Below the pieces are notes generated by a model. That model was not told the origin of the DNA, searched no databases, and was given only the letters and a program-made list of their open reading frames with translations. The position numbers and the translations under genes were made by a program. A stretch of DNA of 64,000 nt from Agapanthus africanus. Lineage: Eukaryota; Streptophyta; Magnoliopsida; Asparagales; Amaryllidaceae. Shown here one piece after another: positions 47,891 to 58,272 of this stretch. The stretch spans positions 319,953,595-320,017,594 of the forward strand of contig JASDDO010000001.1 of assembly GCA_030015575.1 (NCBI GenBank), in the 5' to 3' direction. How positions within the stretch are numbered: position 1 is the stretch's first letter; each line of letters begins with the position of its first letter.

Positions 47891-50582
47891 ACCTGGAGAG
47901 AGAGAGAGAAGAAAATACTTTAGCCTATGCTCTTGCAAGATCAGATTGGTTATTATCTTATCTAATCAGGATGGCTCCCACTGGTTTTTATCAAATCTTC
48001 CTTCAAACCCTAAAAGGAAAGACTAGCCGGGATTAATTACACCATACAACTTCGCCGATCTTTCAGCCAGGCCAGTGTCGGTACTTTGAGGGAGGTTCCC
48101 CGTGCTTTCGCACGGACCTAATTAAAGTAAACCTCGTTTTCCCAGAGGCATAACCCCGTTGACACCTTTCTAGACACCTACTTGATCGGCTAATTGTAAT
48201 GTGTAAAACTCTCCCAAGAGTAACTCTTACTCGCAGTGGGTATCGGGATCCAACTATCTCATAGAAGGTATGCAATCTCATTGCAAATTTCAACACTTGA
48301 AATTCCCGATAATATTTTGCCCCAAACGATCTATGACCTTGACAAGGTCAACAAACCATAGACCGTAAGTCAAGTTCAACCCGTCATTTCTTGATTGAAT
48401 TAAACCCTCCCGCACGACCCTTGACAAGGTCAACAAGGCCGTACGACTACTCTAATCCAATCTGCATCATATGCATAAGCAGATAAATACTGGTCAGCTA
48501 CCGCACACTGCGCCTTGACAAGGTCAACAAACGCAGCACGAATACTAAACAGGACTTATCTGAAATGACGGAGGGCTACGACAGGTTTTTCTGAAAACCT
48601 ATTGCTTAATGAACTTGATATCGTTGTAGGATCAAATGAAGTTTTGAAATGGAGTGATTTTGAGGCTTTTCTAGTTTTGCTAAAGGGGTCACTCCCGGTG
48701 AAGGGATCGTCGGCCCTTTCCTCGTCGAATGAGGTGCGGGATATATCATATATATCACTGTGCAAAACAAAAACTATAGAAGCAATCAAAAGACAAACCG
48801 AGTGTGTAGCATCTGCCAGTTATTGCTAAAGGGGTCACTTCCGGTGAAGGGATCTTGGCCCTTTCCTCATCGAATAAGGTGCGGGGTATATCATATATAC
48901 CGCTATGCAAAGCAAAACTGTAGCTACCCTTTTTATTTAAAATTTGATTCTACAACATCTTTTATGTTTCTTTTCTTTCATTAATCACATTAATGAAGTC
49001 CCATCATTTAAGTCACCTAAACATCACAGATAAATACGACGTACACTTATGCCATCCGCATTCGCCTCGATGTCCCCTCGTGCACCGTTAGGTTAGGTAA
49101 CTAACGACAGAGCAGGGCAGGGCTAGTGCGGGTGTAAAACATAAGTAACGCCTATATACAGTATCCATCAGAACATATCACATGATCACATCACAGATAT
49201 CGCAGCAGAAACATAGATATAATGTGGGATATACTAGGACGTCCGTATTTAGTATTTAGCCAAAATAGAAAATACGGATTCCACAGTCGCGATGAATAGC
49301 CAAACCCACACCCTGGACCCCTATGAGAGCGGCAAGCGACCCTACCAATTCTGGAGTTTAGGAGACCCGGTCTCGACACCTTGAGATGGCCTCCCACTGA
49401 ACCCCAGAACTCGGTCACCCGTGCTCCCCTCCTTGGGTCCATCCTAATGCGGAAAAGTAAATAATATACAACACAGGTGGCATCGACCTCAACCCGGAAG
49501 TGCCCCAAATAAAAAAATATTACATTACATTTGAATTTACATGAATGAAAATATAAAACTCTCATCTCACATAAAAACCCCAGGCAATTCTATCGCGACA
49601 ATCCTGCACATCATTTCTCAGCAACACATAATATCCCATATCATCAACGTAAGTAAGTATGCATACACCGATTGTCGTCGACGTATAGCAACGACAATCG
49701 ATAAATACATACTACACTTACGGTCACAGAAAAGAAAGTGTAAAACTGCAATATTTGGAATCCACATTCTCTTTAGACATCGTAAATGCGAAGTATCACA
49801 TACCTCGTATTTCATGTCTTATAATATGAATTCCACACATTGCATCACATTCCAGATAATTAGACAGTATTAAAGTTTTCGAACGAACGATCAAATACCC
49901 AAGATTCACTAAAGCTCAACACTTGAGCGGAGTTCAAAAACCCGGAGTGTGACACAGTGGTAGCGGTCCAGCCGTAGAAGGGTCAAGCCAACGCCTCACA
50001 TGTGGCACGCCATACTGCCCCAAACCATAAGGTTCAAAAGGCAGTTCACGACGGTCACATAATCGAGTTAAGGTTTGTTGTCTTCTAGAGGGTCCACCAC
50101 AAACAAACTTGCACGTATTTCCGAAAGATTTTAAACCCCGTGAAAAGTGAGCAAATGATACTCGTTCAAATACTTCAATACATTCTAATTTATCCGGAAA
50201 AGAAGCGAATGAAAATTCTGATCGAATCGCCGAGTCCAAAACCATCTCCAGAAATTTTCAGCAGTAAATACAGATTAAAAATACTCTAAAAAATATACAA
50301 GCAGAACACAACATTACAATATAAAATTTATGCAGTGATCGACTTGTACGGCCGCGGAACCGCTGCCTAAGCAAGCTTAGGCCGCGTTTCCGCGGCAAGA
50401 TTAACTGTTCATTGCATAATTTTTACACCGTAATTCTTACATTTTCCTGCTGAATTTTTTACGTATTTTTAATTCTGAAAATAACCAGATTTTGAAAAAA
50501 GTCCAGAGAGCACCCCAAAACCCGTAATTTCGGTTCGATCGGAGTTTTAACATCATAAAGGTGTCGCCTAATATTCTAGGTC
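47891..50582 (-). other. M2 leader
   Basis: This 2.7-kb untranslated region has two box hairpins (48885-48901, GGTATAT-CAT-ATATACC; 48740-48756, GATATAT-CAT-ATATATC), three TTGAC hairpins with loop CTT in sense (48508-48536, 48411-48445, 48330-48362), and a pyrimidine tract ending CCAG just before the coding start (about 47896-47925). Positions 49948-50150 resemble L1's internal region at 11632-11810 and are not seen in the other Copia leaders here. Confidence 0.7.
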
Positions 50583-50595
50583 GGCTCTGATACCA
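50583..50595 (-). promoter_or_regulatory. Primer binding site of M2
   Basis: In sense this reads TGGTATCAGAGCC, one base from the LTR end at 50597. Confidence 0.9.
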
Positions 50596-50596
50596 A

Positions 50597-52697
50597 TGTT
50601 GGGTTAGCCTAGCACCACTTGAAGGGTTTGGAAACATCACATGAACCAAAAATGGAGTCTTAGGGTGCTAAGTTAACAAGCATCGGATCGTTACTAGAAA
50701 AATTAGGGTTTCAAAATTTTCATATCATCATATGAAAGAAAAGCTAGGGTTTAGAGAGTACAACCTTTGTAGCTCCCTACGCTAGACTCCTCGGCCACTT
50801 AGGGTTTGAAAAAGCTCCGCTTAAACTCCTCAATGTCACCGATGATCCACCCGGAGTCCGCTTTGTCCAAGCTTGAAACTTTATCCGATCAAGTGAACGA
50901 AATCAAGCTAACACTCCAAACAAGTGGGCTAGACTTGTGTAGAATGGTGTTGTGGTTCTCTTTCTCACTTCAAAATCCAATCTTGATGAGTATATTGCTC
51001 ACTACAAAGAACTAGAGAGCAAAATGAGAGAGGAAGAAGAAGATGATGGCAATTTAGAAGATGATAAGTTCAACCCTTAAAGAAAATAGAAAAAATATAT
51101 CAATATATATTTTCTATCTATCATCTTAAACCATGGTTGAATCATTATTGTACTTGAGTTAAAAACTAAAAGGAAGAGTAAACCATGGTTAAATGGTGGG
51201 TGAGTGAGGTTAGGTCAAGAAGAGTGTAGAAACAATCCAAAACAAACCCATTTCTTTTTCCTTTTGTTTCTAGCTTAAATACAATAATATTCCATATAAA
51301 AAACCCATGGTGTGAGTCTTATATTGCCACCATTTTCTTGTGTAATCAACCATTAAAGATGTATGTATGTATGTATGTATGTGTATATGTACATCCATAT
51401 GTGCATGAATAAAAAAGAAGGCATACATGCATGCATACATCCAACTAACTCAAGAAAGGATTTCAAGTGAGAAGCTAATGGTTAAATGATAAATCAACAC
51501 TTGATTTATCAATCCGGCCATATCACATATGACCCCTACCAAAAGCAAGCCGCCCGATCAATATACGGTATCCTATACGCGTATTTTAATCGGGTCCATG
51601 CGCATATCGCATACGCGCACCACAACGTTTCGCCTGGACTAGGAAACTCCATTGTGGGACTCTGAGACTCGTCAATACGCCGGCAGTGGGTGATGATCAT
51701 ATCAAGCACCCCCAAGCCGCAAGCGGTCAGCTAAACGTAACGGCCACCCGGGTATTGAGCGATTAGAAGAGAACAAGCGAACCTGCTACAACTCCCGTCG
51801 AGCCGGTCGGCAACACTTCCCATACAGTCCGGTCTCCTCGTCTGATATGTCGCATATCAAGTCTAGGGGTGGTAAACGTCAGACCCCAATAACCGATAAG
51901 TCGTGCCGATGTGAGGCTCATAACGGGTCGAGAAACTACTGGAAACACTTACCAGCAAATCTCTAAATCAGCCCTGGCCGGGGACTTCCCTGTTACGGCC
52001 AATCGAGCATAGTACAACATCAACCCCCAATACCGGGAGAGACGAAACCCCTCCTATCGCTCATTGCCTCCATGTGACTCGGGACCGTACCCAAAAACCA
52101 CCGTTTTGCACGCCCTCATGGACGTGGTAAGGTGGAGATCAAAGCACAGTTGGAATCACACAAGACTCTATGACGATCTCGGGTCTACAGACTAACCTGT
52201 ACAAGTGTCACTTGAGAACTGCCATCTGACGTAAGGTATAATACCATCTGGGAGTTCTCAGCGAGTCCGTCCAGTGTACGCAGTCTCCCCTGAGCACCCG
52301 TATACCATCTCTGATGTCAAACACCAATGGATATGGGATCATCCATCGCCCATCTCATGGGTCGAGAAGCGTATACGCTAGTCTACACTGGTATATCGAT
52401 GCCCCGTCTCGATACACCTACGACTAGGGACCTTGAAGGATGTACTTATGGACTACCATGTCCCTACTAGTATGATCTGCATCATAGTCCAGGTAGTCAA
52501 GTACACATCCTAAGGGCTTTACCAACATGTAACTATAAGACAGTTTAAAGAGACTAGTATACATGTTAAAATAAAGTGCAACCAGATAGCATACTATCAT
52601 ATCGAGCAAGAAAGTCATCTCTATATATGTCCAAGCATCCAATATAATATACATCATCTGTACAATACTGGCCTCTAGGGCATACATACAACTAACA
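50597..52697 (-). repeat. M2 5' LTR
   Basis: This 2101-bp LTR is bounded by TGTTGGGTTAGCC and CAACTAACA, about 97.4% identical to 42500-44596. Its TATG microsatellite (about 51358-51385) is one unit longer than in the other LTR. Confidence 0.92.
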
Positions 52698-55612
52698 GTT
52701 ATCATGCGATGATAGTTGGATCCCGATTCCCACTGATGAGTTGGTTTACTCTTCGGGTGATCCCGACTAATTCTTCTTTTAGGTTTGGCGGATAATTTGT
52801 GGATAAAGTGATTAACTATTCTGATCTAGGTTAGAGTGCACGCAGAGTGTTTCTTTTATCTCTCACTTTGGAAGCGACCATGTCCCGACCCTAGACTATG
52901 ACCCAGTGACCAAGTTAACCGAACTTTCTTAAAACACTGGATTTTGGATTGTCTGAGTTGCATAGATCATTGCCACTCCTTTTACCCTTTGCATTTCTCC
53001 AGAACACCCCGTATCACTACGAACATCTACTTCCATTGGATAAATACATCGTATAGTTACATACAAACTCGAAGGAACTTGTTCCAGATTCGAGGATGGA
53101 TTCCGGTTCTGGAGAAAATGAATAGGACTATTCAGTTGTATTTTCCCTTTACCTTCTCTCAAGTTATGAGGGCTCCTAGGATTAGGAGAGGGTACACCTA
53201 TTACGCTTATTGGATAATCTTCTTCCAAACCATAGGTAAGTACCGAAAGGTAGGGAATGAAGAAAACCAATTAGCCTAAGTGTGGTGTACAGAAGGTAAT
53301 AAGTAAAGACAAATAAAGGGATTAGAAAGAGGGCAAGTAAATTGCGACTGCTATCATTCATGACCAAACCACATATTTCATCACCACTCCTACTTCACCT
53401 TTGCATTTCTCCAGAACACCCCATATTACTACAAACATCCACTTCCATTAGATAAATCCATCGTATGGTTATATAAGAACTCGAAGGAACTTGTTCCAGA
53501 TCGAGGATGGATTCTGGTTCAGGAGAAATAAGAATAAGGTTTATTCAGTAGTCTTTTATCTTTACCTTCTCTCAGGTTGCGAGTGCTCCTAGGATTAGGA
53601 CAGTACACCTATTAGGCATATTGGATAGTCTTCTTCCAAACCTTAAGCTGGTGCCGAACGGTAGGGAAGGAAGAAAACCATTTAGCCTAACGATGGTGTA
53701 CAGAAGGTAATGAGTAAAGACAAATAAAAGGACTTGGAGAGATGGCAAGGAAATATACGGTTACAGTCATGAATCTGGATAATGGAAGAGGCATTACTAG
53801 GAATACCCGGATACCCCTTCAAAAGATATTCATGTTTCAGTTTCACTATGCGTTGTTAATTGAAAACTGATTTTCTAATTAAATCCTTACTCCAGGGTAT
53901 GTATTTACCAGGTATGATTCTCATATCTGTATGGTTTTACAGATGATGGAGTAATTTATTGGGAATTAGGTGATCATCCTCATTATATCGGGATTCGTTG
54001 TAATTGGTGATATTTGAGGAAATCACCTGAGTTTTTGCCGGACGGCAAATATTTGGTTTTGAATATCCGTTTTTATGCACTAGTTTCAAACTGATATATC
54101 TGTACGTTTATTTTATAAAGTGAGATATAACGTTTTGAAATTATGTCGATGACATTTATCTATATCAGTTGATGGTTAGGTAAGGAGTATTCAACAGCGG
54201 TGTAATTCTTCATAACCATAGTACAGTTTTCAACCTACGACGCACAGGGTTTGAGTTATTCAACTCAGGGGACTTATACAAAGTATTGTATATTATCCAG
54301 TGTCTATTAGGACAGAGGGGCTGGTCCTCATACTATATTCTGTTTACTTGTGACTTCTCCAGTTTCAGACATGTGTTTCGTAGAAATACAAAGTCTAAGT
54401 TTTGAGAAGTTATAGGTACAAGAATAAAGTAGAGAACCAGGTGTCACATGTATTGGGATTCTTCAAGGTGATCGAAGATTTAGATACTTGGGTTTGGTAT
54501 TCAGTTAATAGTAATGGTTTTGAGAACTTGCTTCTCTTTCAGGTTACTCATAATTGGATGCACTCCTAAGTTGAGTAATGTTTATCGGCCTCTCTCCATT
54601 TAGTTGACATGCACTGGAGACAACTGCATGATTTGAATATGGTTCCAATTAAATCAGTGCCTCTGTTTCTCTATTATATATAGAATGGATCATATCTTAA
54701 CGATGTTAAGGTATATGGAGTTGTCCGGCTTATGCTTAAAACCAGACTCTGGATAACTCAAGGCATGTTTCTGTAATGGCCGTTTGTGGGTTAACCCGAG
54801 TTATGACGAGGGTTAACTTTCTACCATCTGGAAGATCAATAGTGATATTGTTCTTGACTCGCCACAGTTTTAGGAAAATGGACTTTTTCAGAAAACAATA
54901 GTGGGAGTATGGTAGAACTGGAAGAGATTCCAGAACCGCAAACGATTACTGAAAATTTAATAGGACCTAAACATTCAATCAGGTTTGACATTCCATTAGC
55001 CACTCCCCAGATATGGTGGGTAATTTCAGGCACCCAAGAGGTACTCCGGTAGCCTCAAGGACAGTGACAGGGAGGTTCTTATTTACCCAGACTTGCCATT
55101 GCTTCTGTTCTAGACTGTGAGACCCGGCAGGAGGATGTGTATAGCGTCGTTCTAAACTAGCTTTAGAAGTGCATGTGTACACGACTCTACCAGAGGGTTG
55201 TTGTAGTCAGTAGGAGCAGCGGAAGCATAATGGACAAGTAGCTTATGTCTGTTTATAGACTAAAGAAGATATAGCGGAGATAGATCATCTATTTTTGATG
55301 TGACAGTCATGGGCTTTGACTTCATCAGAATAGGGGATGGATCTGTTGAGAAGGTAGTAGGGTGTGATGTCCTGGTATTTGATGACATACACGTTGTAGG
55401 AAGTGACATTCCTATACTACGATCGGTTATACTGTGGTTGTCATACAGTGGTTTCTCCACAAAGGATATAGAAATTATATCAGGCATTCTGGTTACTAGA
55501 TCTATGGTTTTAGATCTAGATTTAGGTAGTTTCCCAATTTGGGTACTTAGACAGTATTGTAAAGGTGTTTTAGAATGGACGACTCCTGGCATGGTAGTGT
55601 ACCTTGTTCCCG
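52698..55612 (+). pseudogene. P internal region after M2: leader end and very decayed pol
   Basis: P's leader resumes (GATAGTTGGATCCCGATTCC, compare 3552-3575) and reaches the family's start context GCGACCATGTC near 52883. Then comes a tandem duplication (52968-53771). Weak but ordered matches follow: integrase near 54330-54720, the inter-domain VELEEIPEPQ-like stretch near 54915-54950, reverse transcriptase near 55280-55440 and the LKRF-like stretch near 55545-55600, where T's LTR seems to start. It is broken beyond counting. The right boundary is approximate. Confidence 0.65.
52968..53771 (+). repeat. Two-copy tandem repeat, period about 411 bp
   Basis: Copy 1 (about 52968-53363) and copy 2 (about 53381-53771) share in the same order CCTTTGCATTTCTCCAGAAC, CTCGAAGGAACTTGTTCCAG, GCTCCTAGGATTAGGA, CTTCTTCCAAACC and GGTGTACAGAAGGTAAT. 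Identity is roughly 80-85% by eye. It lies within P where Gag would be expected. I do not recognise what it encodes, if anything. Confidence 0.85.
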
Positions 55613-55822
55613 CCAAAAAAAATTCTGCGCAAAAGAGCCCAAGGTATCAAATGACAGCGATACGTTTAAGAAAATGTGAACCAGTATTTTCCGGGCTGTA
55701 TTTTGATAAACTCCCGAAATGAAACAGCTAAATTCTGATGGTACCGAAAGTGTCTCCAAAAATCCTTCGATTTGATATATTATAAGCCTCATAATTCATC
55801 CTGGATCAAAAGTTATGAGGCA

Positions 55823-56739
55823 TCATGTGCCTACACGTGACTGGGCATCACGTGCAGACACGTGACCATTTACAGGCAAAGCCTGTAGGCACTGAATAAA
55901 ATAAATAATTGGAAATAATTAATCAGTGGGGTCACGTGCCGACACGTGATAGGCTCTTAAACCCTCTAAAACAATAGAATTAAATTCTAATTAAATAATT
56001 AATCAGTGGGTCACGTGCCAACACGTGATTGGTTCCTGAGCCCTCTAAACCAATAGAATTAAATTCTAATTAATTGGTCAATTAGTGGAGTCACGTGCTA
56101 GCACGTGATAGGCTTTTAAACCTTCTGAACTAATAGAATTAAATTCTAATTAAAGGAAATCAAAAACCTAAGTTGGAAAAATATTTCTTAAAACAAGGGA
56201 CTTAAAACTCTCCATGCATGTAAAGAGATCAGTACCCAACCTGGTCACGTGGTAACACGTGACCCTTATCCTCAATGAGTAAAAAAGAACAAACAAGACT
56301 AGGTCACGTGCCCCCACGTGACCCTTAAACAGACTCCTCAGAATGAGAAAGAAAAAGCTTGGAGGCAATGCCTCACGTGCTCACACGTGACCCTCAAAAC
56401 TGAAGGGAATAAAGCCAAAAGCAATACTGATTTAGGGCGCCTCACGTGTCCCCACGTGACCCCTGACAAACACCTTTTTAAAATGGTAAATGAGGGAAAA
56501 CAGAGGAATTAATACCCAGTGCATTGGCACTATCACGTGTCCACACGTGATGATTACAAAGACTAAGTGTTTAACACTTATTTGCAGATTTTGAGAGTAA
56601 AATAAAGGAGGTTTGGCCCGTTCTCAGGCGCCTCACGTGTCCCCACGTGACCACCTCATTTTTAGTGTTTAACACTATTTTGAGTGTTCTGTCCCTAGTG
56701 TTTAACACTATTTTAAGTGCATCATGTGGGAACACGTGA
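55823..56739. promoter_or_regulatory. Twelve copies of an 18-bp palindrome TCACGTG-N4-CACGTGA
   Basis: Starts are 55823, 55848, 55932, 56011, 56091, 56245, 56304, 56373, 56442, 56533, 56633 and 56722. Every copy is exactly 18 bp with a 4-bp centre. Two copies (the first and last) have T for C in the left arm. CACGTG is the plant G-box bound by bZIP and bHLH factors, so each unit is a paired G-box. Copies 3-5 also lie in an approximately 80-bp tandem repeat containing AATAGAATTAAATTCTAATT. Function as enhancer, hairpin or methylation target is inference. Confidence 0.9.
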
Positions 56740-56768
56740 TCGTCAAATATGTGTTAGTGTTTAACACT
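56566..56768. repeat. Four copies of the palindrome AGTGTTTAACACT
   Basis: Copies are at 56566-56578, 56664-56676, 56697-56709 and 56756-56768, interleaved with the last CACGTG palindromes. Each is a 13-bp inverted repeat. Confidence 0.88.
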
Positions 56769-57217
56769 ATTCTCAAACCAGTCTTAGTCTAAATTGGCTA
56801 AGTTTTTCCAGAGGCAAGACTCCCCTCCAACTGAACCTCAAAATTGATCAGTTCATATGATATGCAAAGTAAAGCCCGGAGCTATAATGAATGGTTAGTG
56901 CTCAGTCAAAGACAAAATATTGTCAGAGCCCCAAACCCCTGTTTAGCATTGCTAAATAATGTTCAACAGTCCAAACAAAGGTCCAACATTTCAAACCTAA
57001 TTGGACTTAGCCCAAGTTGGCCATAAGTCCTCAATTCAGATTTAACCGAGCCCATGTGCTTATAATCTAATTAATTGATTTTAGTTCCAAATTGGACTAC
57101 AGATTTCCCAATCAAATATTGGTTCAAGGGTACATCTCTTTACTCCTCTGATATATGTCGTTGTAATTCTTCAACGTCTTCAGAGATGTGACGGGTCTCG
57201 ATAACCAGATTTTACAT

Positions 57218-57352
57218 GGACTATGATGTCCTTAATCTTGGACTGTGGGGTCCTTAAACCCATGGGATATGATGTCCTTAACCTTAGACTGTGGGGTCCT
57301 TAAACCCACGGACTATGATGTCCTTAACTTTTGACCGCAAAGTCCCTAAACT
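57218..57352 (+). repeat. Three-copy 46-bp tandem repeat in T's LTR
   Basis: The unit contains GACTATGATGTCCTTAA then GACTGTGGGGTCCTTAAACC. Three copies start near 57218, 57264 and 57310, the last more diverged. Confidence 0.85.
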
Positions 57353-57406
57353 AAAACAATAGAGCCCAAATGCTCTTTTGTTGGATCTAAATGATCCTGT
57401 TAAGTA

Positions 57407-57590
57407 GATCTTAGTCTAAAATTAGACTAACGTATCCTTAACAAATGGTTAAGTTGACCTTAGTCTAAAATTAGACTAACGTGTCCTTAACAAACTGTTA
57501 AGTTGATCTTAGTCTAAAATTAGACTAACATATCCTTAACAAACGTTTAAGTTGATCTTAGTCTCAAATGAGACTAACGTGTCCTTAAAC
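57407..57590 (+). repeat. Four-copy 49-bp tandem repeat of hairpins in T's LTR
   Basis: Each unit holds TTAGTCTA-AAAT-TAGACTAA, starting near 57411, 57461, 57509 and 57558. The last copy reads TTAGTCTC-AAAT-GAGACTAA, with both arms changed so that they still pair. A second, shorter inverted repeat (CTTAAC..GTTAAG type) sits between units. Confidence 0.85.
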
Positions 57591-58004
57591 TCAACCCCAA
57601 ACCCAAATGTAAGAAGATACGGATTTGGACTAATCCACGCCCTACGGGCGACAATATAAATTAGTCTCCGTATACAATCCACGGGCAACCAAAAACAAAA
57701 CAAACACCCACGACGCGAAGTGACCATCTGGAGAAGGAGAAAGTGGTTACCGCAATGTGGTAGCGTAATTAATTGCAGGGGCTTGCGCCTGCAGGAAAGA
57801 GCGTCCCCACAATCAAAAACCCCTCAACGAGGGGGAATCTGACAAAGTCTGCTACAACGGCCGCATCCGTCTAAACCTTCGATACATGGTGTCATAAATC
57901 AACTTGGCATCTTCGGAAAGGTAGATGGATAGCACCAAATAGCATCTGCCCCCAAGTTTAGGCAAGACGTTTGTCTTTCCAGTCTTTCGGCGGAGAACAG
58001 ATTC

Positions 58005-58022
58005 TGGCACGCCCGGTGGGAC
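58005..58022 (+). promoter_or_regulatory. Primer binding site of T
   Basis: TGGCACGCCCGGTGGGAC follows the LTR end by five bases. This is the primer-site sequence I associate with Tat/Grande-type Gypsy elements. Confidence 0.82.
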
Positions 58023-58272
58023 CTTTTCCTCTTTCCATTCCACACTTCGTGTGTCGTGTTCGCAAACGAATCGCGGTTTGCTATGGTTGCCTGTGGATTC
58101 GAGGTACTAAGATTTGGTGTCTTGCTCCATGCAGAAAACAGAAGATCAATGGTTTCAAACTGCACTAATTGCAACTGCAACTCTCGCTCCGTCCTGTCCG
58201 GAGGAGTGACTTACGGGCCCCAACCGGCCTCCGTCTTCGCTATGCCGATGGAACAGGTGACTTGACCACCAC

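Larger units (their letters stand above)
42500..52697 (-). mobile_element. M2: complete-length Copia (Angela) element lacking a Gag domain, broken
   Basis: Read right to left: 5' LTR 52697-50597, primer site, leader, pol remnant, purine tract, 3' LTR 44596-42500. LTRs differ at about 50 sites in 2.1 kb (about 2.6%, about 1 My). The flanks GTAAC and GTTAT align in P's leader but match at only three of five positions. The alignment of P's leader continues across the insertion. The reverse transcriptase / RNase H part is open for 414 codons. The whole has about five or six interruptions. There is no UBN2-type Gag between leader and protease, so it looks dependent on helpers even before decay. 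Confidence 0.88.
21939..55612 (+). mobile_element. P: old Copia (Angela) element split by four insertions
   Basis: Its 5' LTR lies in three pieces: 21939-22756, 37199-38106 and 40053-40397. The first gap is M1 plus its target duplication, the second is S2. The internal region starts with a primer site at 40398, has a leader to 42499, is interrupted by M2, and continues as very decayed pol from 52698 to about 55612, where T begins. The LTR pieces follow one another without loss when compared with array A's LTR (for example GCTATTGGGGTCTGACG at 1228). No 3' LTR is in the window. It is broken beyond counting and, as host of the other insertions, older than M1. Confidence 0.78.
55613..57999 (+). 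repeat. T 5' LTR, rich in inverted repeats
   Basis: It ends GGAGAACA at 57999, five bases before the primer site. It contains twelve CACGTG palindromes (55823-56739), four AGTGTTTAACACT palindromes (56566-56768), two further tandem arrays (57218-57352 and 57407-57590), a possible TATA box (ATATAAA at 57654-57660) and a CCCCTC-AAC-GAGGGG hairpin at 57820-57834. The left edge is approximate. Confidence 0.7.

Noticed and set aside
49934-50245. 103-codon minus-strand frame in M2's leader
   Set aside because: It lies in the segment shared with L1, where the corresponding frame is not kept. No known domain.
42495-52702. Target duplication for M2 (GTAAC / GTTAT)
   Set aside because: The flanks align as expected but two of five bases differ, so the insertion is supported by the interrupted leader alignment rather than by this.
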